Shown here: piece by piece, positions 26,799 through 35,258 of the stretch
Layout of the letters: each line of letters starts with the position of its first letter
Position numbering within the stretch: the stretch's first letter is position 1
NCBI RefSeq assembly: GCF_019966595.1
Contig: NZ_JAINFJ010000010.1
Span: 62,001-126,000, forward strand
Length of the DNA stretch: 64,000 bases
Origin: Oricola indica
GTDB taxonomy: Bacteria > Pseudomonadota > Alphaproteobacteria > Rhizobiales > Rhizobiaceae
Direction: 5' to 3'
Notes under the pieces: generated by a model
The model's input: only the letters and a program-made list of their open reading frames with translations
Database searches by the model: none
Told to the model about the DNA's origin: nothing
Position numbers and translations under genes: made by a program

Positions 26799-28406
26799 TC
26801 AATCGAAGAGTTCGTATATGCGCGACTTGATCTGGTCGGCGACGTAGAGCGCAACCGCCTGGATCGTGGATGTGGGATTCACGCCGCCGGACGTGACGAA
26901 AACACTCCCGTCGACGATGAAGAGGTTCTTCACGTCATGGCTCCGACCCCATTCATTCACGACGGACCGTTCCGGATCCCGTCCCATGCGCGCCGTTCCC
27001 AGAAGATGCCAGCCCGCATATGGCACCGGCGCTTTCGTTGTGATGTCGTGCGCGCCGGCTGCCTGGAGGATTTCCACACCCCGCGCGACGGAATGCTCAA
27101 GCATTTTCCTCGTGTTGTCGGACAACCGGTAGGTAATCCGCGGTGCCGGGATTCCATTGCCATCCTTCAGGTCGGGATCGAGCGTGACGCGGTTCGTCTC
27201 TTCGGGAAGGTCCTCGCATACCGACACCATTCCTGCGCTGCGCTCGAAGAGGCGCCGGAACGCGGCATGATGGCCTTCACCCCACGGCACCATTCCGTCG
27301 GCAAAGCCGTTGATCGCCGTGCGCGCCGGTCCGATACCCCGGGAAAACTGGTATGAATAGCCGCGCAGGAAATCCCGTGCCGGATCGGTCTCGTAGAACT
27401 CCATGCTCCAGACGCAAATCGGCGGGCCGCGATAACCGTCCAACCGTTCATCGAAATGGCCGCGTATCTGGGCATAGGGGTGCAGCATGAGGTTCTTGCC
27501 CACCAACCCGCTGGAATTGGCGAGCCCGTCCGGGAAGCGGCTGGAAGCGGAATTGAGCAGGATGCGCGGCGTACCGATCCCGTTGCACGCCATGATGACG
27601 ATCTCGGCCGGCTGGAAGACCTCTTTGCCATCAGCGTCGAAATAATGGACCCCGGTCGCCATGTCCGCGTCATTGGTCTCGATGCGGCTGACACGGCATT
27701 TCGTGCGCACCTCGATCCGCGAGCGGATCGCCTCCGGCCAGTAGGTCACGTCGGTGCTCGCCTTGGCGCCCTGGGCGCAACCCGATCCGCATTGGCCGAG
27801 ATTGATGCATGGCGCGCGGCCTTCATACTCCTCGGTGGCGATGGCGGCGTCCGACGGCCACCAATGCCAGCCGAGGCGGTTCATGGCGGTTCCGAGCACT
27901 TCGCCTGTCCGGCCCATCGCGATGGGTGGCATCACCGCTTCCTTTTGCGGATAGGCCGGATCGCCGGCCAGCCCGGAGACGCCCATCATACGGTCATTGA
28001 GCGCATAGAAAGGTTCAAGCGTGCCGTAATCCAGCGGCCAGTCTTCCGCGACGCCGTCCAGGCTTTTCACGCGGAAGTCAGACGGATGCAGCCGCGGGAA
28101 ATGCGCCGCGTAGAACACGGTCCCGCCGCCGACGCCGTTGTAGTTGGCGATCTTGATCGGCGAATCGTCGTCATTGACCGGATAGTCCGCTTCCAGCGCT
28201 CGCCGGTTCGGACTGATCGCGTAGTCTTCCAGGGCCCTGGCTTCCCAGTCCGTTCCCGTGCTCGGGAAATCGTTACTCTTCGGCCAGTCGCCCTGCTCCA
28301 GGCAGACGATGCGCATGCGCGTCTCTGCGAGGCTCCAGGCCACCGCCGCGCCGGATGCTCCGGCTCCGATGATGAGAACGTCGACAGGCTCGTTCATGAC
28401 ACTCAT
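26799..28406 (-). CDS. GMC-family FAD-dependent oxidoreductase
   Basis: A 535-residue glucose-methanol-choline family flavoprotein. The FAD dinucleotide motif VLIIGAGASGAAVAWSLAE begins at residue 10, NYNGVGGGTVFYAAHFPR is the GMC signature region, and the C-terminal DGSVFVTSGGVNPTSTIQAVAL contains the region that closes the active site; the catalytic His is likely in YAGWHLLGTARMG. Such enzymes oxidise a sugar or sugar-acid hydroxyl to a keto group. It is paired with a small subunit but no cytochrome c gene is present, and it has no export signal, so the electron acceptor and location are unclear. It lies between the dehydratase and permease genes. Confidence 0.9.
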   Translation of the reverse strand: MSVMNEPVDVLIIGAGASGAAVAWSLAETRMRIVCLEQGDWPKSNDFPSTGTDWEARALEDYAISPNRRALEADYPVNDDDSPIKIANYNGVGGGTVFYAAHFPRLHPSDFRVKSLDGVAEDWPLDYGTLEPFYALNDRMMGVSGLAGDPAYPQKEAVMPPIAMGRTGEVLGTAMNRLGWHWWPSDAAIATEEYEGRAPCINLGQCGSGCAQGAKASTDVTYWPEAIRSRIEVRTKCRVSRIETNDADMATGVHYFDADGKEVFQPAEIVIMACNGIGTPRILLNSASSRFPDGLANSSGLVGKNLMLHPYAQIRGHFDERLDGYRGPPICVWSMEFYETDPARDFLRGYSYQFSRGIGPARTAINGFADGMVPWGEGHHAAFRRLFERSAGMVSVCEDLPEETNRVTLDPDLKDGNGIPAPRITYRLSDNTRKMLEHSVARGVEILQAAGAHDITTKAPVPYAGWHLLGTARMGRDPERSVVNEWGRSHDVKNLFIVDGSVFVTSGGVNPTSTIQAVALYVADQIKSRIYELFD

Positions 28407-28440
28407 GCAAGCTTGGGGTGACCAGATACGTCAGACATCG

Positions 28441-29667
28441 TCACACAGACAGACGCGGCACCGAAACACGTTTCGGCATACCGACATCCGGCAAGGGCGG
28501 GTATTTCGCAAGCGCCGCCTCGATCGGCTCCGTCCCCCAACCAGGCCGGTCGGGCACGACCATGTAGCCGTCCTTAATTTCAGGCACGTGGGTGAAAAGC
28601 TCACTGTCCCATGCGATCCGATCGATATCGGTTTCCATGATCCGCATGTTGGGTACGACGGCGCTGAAATGCGCGTTCATCATCGTGCACAAGTGACCGT
28701 AGAAATTGTGGCTCGCCACGTTGATTTCATGCGCCTCCGCGGCCGCAGCAATCTTGAGCGACTGCCAGACGCCGTTCCAGGGTGTGTCGATAATCGCAAC
28801 ATCGATTGCCTGTTCGCGGAAGAACGGCAGAAACTGCTGCAGGCCAATCAGCGTTTCGCATGACGAGATCGGGTGCCTGCTCTTGGACCGGATATAGGCC
28901 AGCGCCCTGGGATCGAGCGTGTCGATCTCAATCCAGAAGAGGTCGAGATCCTCGATCTCGCGGATCATCGAAAGGAAGCCCTCGGTCTTGCCGTTGAAAT
29001 TCAGATCGAGAAGGATATCGATATCCGGACCGGCTTCCTCCCGCATGATCTGGAGGTGCTTGCGCAGATCCTTGCGCGTCTTGCGCTCGACATTGCGCCC
29101 CGGCTCGTGCGGACGGCTGAAGCCCGGCGACCAGCCTTCGATCCGGCCTTCGTCGTCATAATGGAAGATGTTCGTCTTGAGCGCCGTGAAACCCTTTTCG
29201 CCGACCTCGCGGGCGATCTGGCGGACGCCGCTTTCGTCTGTGATACCGGGCGGGAAATGTTCCGTCCGCGTGCGGTAGGATACGCAATGCGACCAGTAGA
29301 CCCTGATCCTGTCGCGCACCTTGCCGCCGAGCAGGACGTGACACGGCACATCCAGCGCCTTGGCCTTGACGTCGAGGAGGGCGTTCTCGATCGCACCCAG
29401 CGCCTGACCGACCACGCCGCCCGATCCCGGCCGCGTCACGTTGCGCAGGTCTTCCCTGACATGCTCGTGATGCATCGCGCTCTGCCCGATCAGGCGATGC
29501 GCAAGTTCACCGATGACGGCGGAAACGCCGGGCGACCCGAAGTTCTCGTCATATTCGCTCCAGCCGACGATGCCATCCTCGGTGACGATCTTCAGGAAGT
29601 GGTAGTTTCGCCAGGAGTTGCTGCAAGAGAATGTCTTGACTTCGCTGACAATCGCTTTCGTCGGCAT
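28441..29667 (-). CDS. Enolase-superfamily acid-sugar dehydratase (mandelate racemase/muconate lactonizing family)
   Basis: A 408-residue TIM-barrel enzyme with an N-terminal capping domain. Metal ligands appear as Asp221 (LLDLNFN), Glu247 (WIEID) and Glu271 (SCETL). Lys164 (LKTN) and His320 (ASHNFYGH) are candidate acid/base residues, a pattern seen in acid-sugar dehydratases such as those acting on galactonate, gluconate or fuconate. It abstracts a proton alpha to a carboxylate and expels the beta hydroxyl. It lies next to the GMC oxidoreductase and the ABC transporter, which implies that a sugar acid is imported or formed. The exact substrate is not readable. Confidence 0.88.
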   Translation of the reverse strand: MPTKAIVSEVKTFSCSNSWRNYHFLKIVTEDGIVGWSEYDENFGSPGVSAVIGELAHRLIGQSAMHHEHVREDLRNVTRPGSGGVVGQALGAIENALLDVKAKALDVPCHVLLGGKVRDRIRVYWSHCVSYRTRTEHFPPGITDESGVRQIAREVGEKGFTALKTNIFHYDDEGRIEGWSPGFSRPHEPGRNVERKTRKDLRKHLQIMREEAGPDIDILLDLNFNGKTEGFLSMIREIEDLDLFWIEIDTLDPRALAYIRSKSRHPISSCETLIGLQQFLPFFREQAIDVAIIDTPWNGVWQSLKIAAAAEAHEINVASHNFYGHLCTMMNAHFSAVVPNMRIMETDIDRIAWDSELFTHVPEIKDGYMVVPDRPGWGTEPIEAALAKYPPLPDVGMPKRVSVPRLSV

Positions 29668-29783
29668 CGGGTTCCCCAGTCAAAATCGGGCACGGGCAAT
29701 CCGTCCCGCAAGCGCGATGCGCGGTGCATCGCCAGGTTGGCGCCGCATTGCGTGATGCGGCCGTAAATCTGTCGGTTGAAGAG

Positions 29784-29834
29784 CCATCCGGCGCCTCGCC
29801 CGGATGGGGCATGGGCGCGCGGGACGCCCATGCC
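29784..29834 (-). other. Tandem stem-loops after the ABC binding-protein gene
   Basis: Two perfect inverted repeats lie back to back. CCATCCGG/CCGGATGG (29784-29807, 8-base loop) is followed directly by GGCATGGGCG/CGCCCATGCC (29808-29834, 7-base loop). They fill the gap between the binding-protein stop and the dehydratase gene. No T run follows on the minus strand, so mRNA stabilisation is more likely than full termination. Confidence 0.65.
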
Positions 29835-29851
29835 AGTTATGCAGCAGCCGG

Positions 29852-31207
29852 TTATTTCAACGCTTTTTCGATTTTTCCGGCGGCCGTATCCAATGCCTCT
29901 TCGGCACTGGCCTGTCCGGCAAGACCGCGTGCGATCTCGTCCGCCAGGATCTGCTGAGCGGCATCGGATTTCGGGCTGCGGATGCGCCACATTTTACCCT
30001 TGGCGGCCACATCGTAAGCCTGCTGCAGCGTCTCATAGACGGGTCCGAGCCAAGGTTCGGCCGGCTCGCCATTGAGCGTCGACTTGCGTGCCGGGAAAGA
30101 CCCCACCAGCGAAGCGTTGATGCTCTCGCCCTCTTTGGAGGTCAGCCATTCCAGGAACGCCCAGGACGCTTCAAGCTCTTCGGTCTTCGAGCTGACGCCG
30201 GCAATCCAGATACCGCGGTGCGCGCCGGCCTGGACGTCTCCAACGGGGAGCACCTGGATACCGACCTCATCCACCGTAAGCGTCGTGGACTTCGGGTCGA
30301 CAGCGGTGGACTTGTACACACTGCCCCAGTTGAACATGTTGGCGACCAAGCCCTGGCGGAAAGCCTGAAGCGATTCCGAAAAGCCATGGCCGAGCGCGCC
30401 GGGCGGCGCATAATCCAGCAGGCGCTTGTGGGTTTCCAGAGACTTCACGCCGGTCTCGTTGGCGAATGCCGGTGAACCGGACTCATCAAGCAGGCTGCCG
30501 CCATTCGCGTTGAGGATCGATTGCCAGATCGTCGGCGTCAGCGGCTCGCGAACGAAATAGGTGTCGATTGCCCAGCGGTCGTCCTTGCCGTCGCCATCAG
30601 CGTCGCGCACCAGTTTTTCGGCATCGGCGAAGAACTCGTCCCAGGTCTGCTCCGGTGTCGGCTCGGGCAATCCGGCTTCCTCGTAGAGCGTCCTGTTATA
30701 GAAGCGCAGAAGCATGTTCGAGCGCACGGGGACGGCGTACTGGACGCCCTGCCACTCGCCCGCCGCCAAAGGCGCGGCGTTGAAATCGTCCCAGTCGTAA
30801 TCGTCGCCGGTCAGCGCGGCCACCTTCTCGCCCTTCAGGTCCACGAGCGCGCCGATTTCGGCAAGCTGCGGAACCCACGGATCGTCAACCAGAAGCACAT
30901 CGTATTCCGGATTCGGGCTAGTGGCATCCAGCATCATCTTGGCCAGAAGCTCCGTATAGGGCACGCCGTCGAAGACAACGCGCACGTTCGGATAGGCCTT
31001 GTTGAACTCCGGGACGAGCAGCGTCTGCCAGGTGTTGGCAAAGGCCTCGTTGGCCATGATCCTGACTTCCACGGGATTGTCCGCGGTACCAAGCCCTTCC
31101 TGCGCATGCACAGAGGCCGCCGGCCCTGCCGCCAGCACCAGAGAGCCGGCCAAACCGGCCAGCATGCTCCGGCGACTCGTCAATTTTCCGATCTGCGTCT
31201 TTTTCAC
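29852..31207 (-). CDS. ABC transporter extracellular solute-binding protein (sugar type)
   Basis: A 451-residue family 1 periplasmic binding protein. The leader KLTSRRSMLAGLAGSLVLAAG has the twin-arginine pattern and ends near VHAQEG. The mature part has the usual EVRIMANEAFANTWQTLLVPEFNKAYPNVRVVFDG start and AFLEWLTSKEGESINASLVGSFPARKS near the end. The start is GTG at 31207 with GAGGAGG upstream. It is the first gene of the minus-strand operon that continues through the dehydratase, GMC pair, permeases, gntR, ATPase and aldehyde dehydrogenase. The ligand is probably a sugar or sugar acid. Confidence 0.92.
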   Translation of the reverse strand: MKKTQIGKLTSRRSMLAGLAGSLVLAAGPAASVHAQEGLGTADNPVEVRIMANEAFANTWQTLLVPEFNKAYPNVRVVFDGVPYTELLAKMMLDATSPNPEYDVLLVDDPWVPQLAEIGALVDLKGEKVAALTGDDYDWDDFNAAPLAAGEWQGVQYAVPVRSNMLLRFYNRTLYEEAGLPEPTPEQTWDEFFADAEKLVRDADGDGKDDRWAIDTYFVREPLTPTIWQSILNANGGSLLDESGSPAFANETGVKSLETHKRLLDYAPPGALGHGFSESLQAFRQGLVANMFNWGSVYKSTAVDPKSTTLTVDEVGIQVLPVGDVQAGAHRGIWIAGVSSKTEELEASWAFLEWLTSKEGESINASLVGSFPARKSTLNGEPAEPWLGPVYETLQQAYDVAAKGKMWRIRSPKSDAAQQILADEIARGLAGQASAEEALDTAAGKIEKALK

Positions 31208-31245
31208 GATTTCCTCCTCGTTGGTCGCGATGAAATGCGATTTCT

Positions 31246-31261
31246 ATATTCTATAGAATAT
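31246..31261. promoter_or_regulatory. 16-bp perfect palindrome, probable GntR operator
   Basis: ATATTCTATAGAATAT is a perfect palindrome 39 bp upstream of the binding-protein start codon, in an AT-rich patch of otherwise GC-rich DNA. The operon it precedes encodes an FCD-type GntR regulator (23801-24484), the likely binder. Confidence 0.65.
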
Positions 31262-31762
31262 GGAATCGCTCGCGCTGTCAAGAACGGGCTTCGGCGTCTC
31301 GGGGCGCGAAATCATGAGGCTTCATGGGCAACCAATTGTCGGGGCCGCATTCCCGGCAAGGTTTGGAGTCTCGATTTTCGAGTGATCCAGACTCGGTAAT
31401 CTGTCCGGCTTCAGCGCCAGTGAGACAGTTTCGTCCTGACGAACGGAGGAGGATTCCGGAAAAGGTTATCTGTGGCTTACAGAATCAAAGATTGGATAAA
31501 AATGCGGGTTCTCTTAATGCCGGCACACTCGAAGGGCTGAGAGGATAGCCAAGACGAGCAGGATTTCCCTGTTATCGATTTTGCATCGTTTCACGACGTC
31601 ATGAATGTGGAGCAAACCGTCATCCAAGCGCCATACCGAGAGCAATCATTCGTTCAATCGGGATGAGGGGCCATCGCCTGTTTCCCGTCGAAGGGAACAT
31701 GATCGGTCCAAGTGCGCGATCTCAACCAAGGTTCGACAACCGTAGTCCCGCCTTGAAGGACC
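31262..31762. other. Gene-poor spacer between two minus-strand operons
   Basis: About 500 bp between the operon promoter at 31.25 kb and the end of the dehydratase fusion gene. Short open frames occur, but none has a ribosome site, family match or codon usage I can support. A small inverted repeat (TTCGTC CT GACGAA near 31430) is present. No clear terminator or promoter is seen. Confidence 0.5.
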
Positions 31763-33655
31763 CTACACTCTCGGCATGCCCTTCGGGCGCATTTGACGTT
31801 TCTGGGCGGCGGTCCGGAATTGGGCGTTGGCCGCGCCGTAGCCGCGATAGCCGTTTCGGCGCTCGACAATCTCGAAGAAGAAGCCCTCGCCGTAATTCGG
31901 GCTGTAGAGCTGGAAATATTCGCCGTTGCCGTCGCGGTCGTACAGGATGTTGTTATCGCGCAGCCGGCTCAGGAAATCCTCCTCCAGGCCGAAACGGGCG
32001 TCGAGATCGTCATAGTAATTGGGCGAGATGACGAGCGGCTGGAAACCTTTGGCGCGCAAGGCGGTCGCGGTCGCGAAAATGTCGTCGGTCGCAAGGGCCA
32101 GATGCTGCACCGAAGAACCGAAGCTTTCGGCCAGGAAATGCCCGGCCAGCGTGCGCCTGTTCTCCACGCCGTTCAGGGTGATGCGGAGCGAGCCGTCCTC
32201 GCTCTCGATCACCTGGCTGCGCACCAGCCCCGCCGGGTCGACCACATCAACCATCGGCGACTTCTCGGTTGTGAAGATCGAGGTGTAGAAAAGCACCCAG
32301 GTCAGCATCTCTTCGTAGTTCATCGTCTGCGCGACATGATCGATCCGGGTCAGGCCGGCATCGGCGGGCTTGTCATCATCTGTGGCCGGCTCGAACTCGA
32401 TCTCCCACACCCGCGCCAGATCGCTCTTTTCGTCGATGAAATGCACGATGCCGCCACCAACGCCGCGGATCGCCGGTATCTTCAGTTCGCCCGGTCCCGC
32501 CGGCTGGTCGAAGAAATTCGCGCCAAGCGCCCGCGCCCGCTCCACCGTCGCCGACGCATCCTCCACCTTCAGTCCAATATCGCAGACATTGGCGCCGTGC
32601 ACGACATAGGACGAATGGGCGAAGCCCTCCCGCTCGGTGTTGATGACGATGTTGATCGCGCCCTGGCGCCACAGTTCGACATCCTTGGCGATATGACGGC
32701 CGGCACGCCGAAAACCGAGCGTGTGGAGCAGCCCGCCCAGTTCCGCTCCCTCCGTCTCGTCAGCGGCAAACTCGGCGAACTCGACGCCGTGCACGGGAAT
32801 ACGGTCCGGCATGTCGGGCACCGGGATTCGAATGTCCGGCTCGGCGCGGCGCACCTGATCCATCAGGTAGACCAGCGAGCGGTGGCCATCGACGGAGATC
32901 GCCTTGGGCGAACCGCCGCGGAACTGATCGTTGAAAATCTCCAGCGACAGCACACCGTCATAGCCGGTGGCGGCGACGGCGCGCATGAAGCCGGCGACGT
33001 CGAGATCGCCTTCGCCCGGCATGTTGCGGAAATGCCGGCTCCAGTAGAGCAGGTCCATGTCGATCTTCGGTGCGTCGGCGAGTTGGATGAAGAAGATGCG
33101 GTCGCCGGGGATGGAGCGGATTGTCTCGGGGTCGATCTTCTTTGCCAGGGTGTGGAAGGAATCGAGAATCAGCCCGACATTCGGATGGTCGGCGCGGCGC
33201 ACGATCTCCCACGCATCGCGGTGATCGGACACATGCTTCCCCCAGGCGAGCGCCTCGTAACCGACGCGAATGCCGCGTTTCGCAGCCCGCTCGCCCAGCT
33301 CACGGAAGTCATCGGCCGCGCGGTCGATGCCGCCAAGCGAGATCGGCGAGACGTTGGAGCAGACCAGCACGAGGTCGGTGCCCAACTCTCCCATCAGGTC
33401 GAACTTGCGCTCGGCACGATCGAAGGCGCGGGCGCGTTGCGGCTCCGGCATGCCTTCGAAGTCGCGGAACGGCTGGAACAATGCGATTTCCAACCCGTGA
33501 TCGCGCACCATCTGGCCAACCTCGCGCGGACCGCCGTCGAAGGCGAGGAAATCGTTCTCGAAGATCTCGATGCCGTCGAAACCGGCGGCGGCGATGGCCG
33601 CGAGTTTTTCTCGCAGGTCACCGGAGATCGAAACGGTCGCGATGGCGGTTTTCAC
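31763..33655 (-). CDS. quiC: 3-dehydroshikimate dehydratase-type TIM barrel fused to HPPD-like domain (QuiC1 type)
   Basis: A 630-residue two-domain protein. Residues 1-270 form a xylose-isomerase-like TIM barrel; probable metal ligands are Glu in GYEALAWG, Asp/His in LILDSFHT, Gln in IQLAD and Glu in LSLEIFND. Residues 290-610 form a tandem vicinal-oxygen-chelate domain like 4-hydroxyphenylpyruvate dioxygenase, with a His-His-Glu set visible as IDHVAQ, SVQHLAL and FFFEIVER. This matches QuiC1-class dehydroshikimate dehydratases, which make protocatechuate from quinate/shikimate intermediates. No other quinate or protocatechuate gene is in the window, so the substrate could differ here. The GTG start overlaps the upstream lyase stop as GTGA; it ends the seven-gene tct operon. 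Confidence 0.85.
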   Translation of the reverse strand: MKTAIATVSISGDLREKLAAIAAAGFDGIEIFENDFLAFDGGPREVGQMVRDHGLEIALFQPFRDFEGMPEPQRARAFDRAERKFDLMGELGTDLVLVCSNVSPISLGGIDRAADDFRELGERAAKRGIRVGYEALAWGKHVSDHRDAWEIVRRADHPNVGLILDSFHTLAKKIDPETIRSIPGDRIFFIQLADAPKIDMDLLYWSRHFRNMPGEGDLDVAGFMRAVAATGYDGVLSLEIFNDQFRGGSPKAISVDGHRSLVYLMDQVRRAEPDIRIPVPDMPDRIPVHGVEFAEFAADETEGAELGGLLHTLGFRRAGRHIAKDVELWRQGAINIVINTEREGFAHSSYVVHGANVCDIGLKVEDASATVERARALGANFFDQPAGPGELKIPAIRGVGGGIVHFIDEKSDLARVWEIEFEPATDDDKPADAGLTRIDHVAQTMNYEEMLTWVLFYTSIFTTEKSPMVDVVDPAGLVRSQVIESEDGSLRITLNGVENRRTLAGHFLAESFGSSVQHLALATDDIFATATALRAKGFQPLVISPNYYDDLDARFGLEEDFLSRLRDNNILYDRDGNGEYFQLYSPNYGEGFFFEIVERRNGYRGYGAANAQFRTAAQKRQMRPKGMPRV

Positions 33656-34554
33656 GGCTGATCTTCGGTTTCATGGGTTTTTGCAAAAGCCTGAAATCGG
33701 CCGAGATCGACAACATCGCAGAATTCCGCGTAGCTCATTTGCCCGACGAGACCGTGGGGCGTCCCCGCGTCGGACAAATGCGCCAGCGCTTCGCGGATCG
33801 CCGCTCCGGCGGCGAACAGGGTGGTGACGGCGTAAAGGACGATCGAGAACCCCATTTCGGCCAATTCGGCGCGGGTCAATTGCGCCGCGTCGGTTCCATC
33901 GACCAGCGATACGACCTTGGGGCCATCGAGCCCCGCCGCTATCCCCTCGACCTCGCCGCGCGTCTTCACGCCATCGACAAAAGCGAGGTCCGCGCCAAGA
34001 TCCCGGTAACGCCGAGCGCGATCGATCGCCGATTCGATACCTTCGGACTGGAGCGCGTCGGTGCGGCCGATGATGATCATGTCGGCGCCGATTTCGGCAC
34101 GGGCGGCAACGGCCGCGGCGATACGCAGTTCGGCATCGCGCCGGGGGACTATGCGCACGCCCGCCAGTTGACCGCACCGTTTCGGGCTTTCCTGATCTTC
34201 CAGATGCAGCGCCGCCACACCGGCCTGCGCGTATTCCTCGACTGTCCGGCGCACATTGAGCGGCCCGCCGTAGCCGGTATCCGCATCCGCGATCACCGGA
34301 ATTTGCACGGCGCGCACCATGGCGCGGGCGTGGTCCGCCATCTCGGTCTGCGTCATCAGCCCGAGGTCCGGCTGGCCCAACCGCATGGCCGTCGCGCCCA
34401 GGCCAGTCATATAAACCGCTCCGAAACCGGCCTGTTGAACCATTCGCGCGGTCATGCAATCGGGCGCGCCCGGTGCCGCCACCAGCTCGCCCCGCGCCAG
34501 CAGGTCTTTCAGGCGGCGCGCGCCGCCCATAAGCGTCGGTGCATTCGCGGTCAT
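33652..34554 (-). CDS. Isocitrate lyase/PEP mutase family lyase
   Basis: A 300-residue TIM-barrel enzyme of the PrpB/PEP-mutase group. Mg-binding Asp residues lie in IADADTGYGGPLN, and the flexible catalytic loop reads EDQESPKRCGQ. PrpB and isocitrate lyase have KRCGH, so the Cys is retained but the His is Gln, which argues against a plain 2-methylisocitrate lyase. Oxaloacetate decarboxylase, dimethylmalate lyase and related C-C bond cleavage are possible. It overlaps both neighbours as ATGA/GTGA junctions inside the tct operon. Confidence 0.88.
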   Translation of the reverse strand: MTANAPTLMGGARRLKDLLARGELVAAPGAPDCMTARMVQQAGFGAVYMTGLGATAMRLGQPDLGLMTQTEMADHARAMVRAVQIPVIADADTGYGGPLNVRRTVEEYAQAGVAALHLEDQESPKRCGQLAGVRIVPRRDAELRIAAAVAARAEIGADMIIIGRTDALQSEGIESAIDRARRYRDLGADLAFVDGVKTRGEVEGIAAGLDGPKVVSLVDGTDAAQLTRAELAEMGFSIVLYAVTTLFAAGAAIREALAHLSDAGTPHGLVGQMSYAEFCDVVDLGRFQAFAKTHETEDQP

Positions 34555-35258
34555 CGGGCCACCTTCTCGGATGCTTTTCGGTCGGGCCCCAGATGGCCGT
34601 CGGCCAGCGCCTTCTGATAGACGTCGGCCGTGCGTTGCACATGCGCCGCAAGCGCGGCGTCAAAGGCAGCGAAGTCCTCGCGCGCGAGCATGTCGAGCAT
34701 GCTCCTGTGCTCGTTCATCGATTCCTCTCGCCGCGCCTCGTAAGGCGCGGTGATGTTGGCCCTCAAGGTGGCGATACGTCCGGCGACGAGAGCATAAGAG
34801 TCGCGCAAATAGGAATTGCCGCAATGATCGAAGGCGGCCTGATGGAAGGCGCTGTCGAGCTGGCCGTATTCGACGATTTCGCCATTCGCCAGCGCGGCCG
34901 CCATTTTTTCGACCACTGCGCTGAGCGTTTCGAGAAAACCGGTTCGATCCGTCCGCATCGCGGCGCGCGCGCCCTGCGCCTCAAGCATCTGGCGGTAGTC
35001 GCAGATCGCGGCAAGATCCTCCAGTGAGGTCTCGAAAACGAACGATCCGCGTTTGGGACGCACATTCACCAGGCCTTCACGCGAGAGAATCGCCATTGCG
35101 TCTCGTATCGGCGTCCGGGAGATCCCCATCTGCGCCACCAGACGGTCTTCCGAAATGTTCTCTCCGAGCTTGAAAGCGCCGGTCAGGATCGCGTCGCGGA
35201 TCTCTTTCGCGGCGATCTCCGCCAGTGTTTTTTGTGGAGCGATCCTGCGCACATTCAT
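34551..35258 (-). CDS. GntR-family transcriptional regulator (FCD subfamily)
   Basis: A 235-residue regulator. The winged HTH (EIRDAILTGAFKLGENISE, LVAQMGISRTPIRDAMAIL) covers residues 15-70, and the FCD domain has DSAFHQAAFDH, MNEHRSMLDML and LAAHVQRT. The ATG at 35258 overlaps the tctA stop as ATGA. It is embedded in the tct operon. The near-perfect 25-bp palindrome before the first gene of the operon, at 39750-39774, is its likely operator. Confidence 0.9.
   Translation of the reverse strand: MNVRRIAPQKTLAEIAAKEIRDAILTGAFKLGENISEDRLVAQMGISRTPIRDAMAILSREGLVNVRPKRGSFVFETSLEDLAAICDYRQMLEAQGARAAMRTDRTGFLETLSAVVEKMAAALANGEIVEYGQLDSAFHQAAFDHCGNSYLRDSYALVAGRIATLRANITAPYEARREESMNEHRSMLDMLAREDFAAFDAALAAHVQRTADVYQKALADGHLGPDRKASEKVAR

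Noticed and set aside
31793-33661. 622-codon open frame on the plus strand
   Set aside because: It is antisense to the QuiC-type gene, has no family resemblance and is rich in residues expected from reading high-GC codons backwards.
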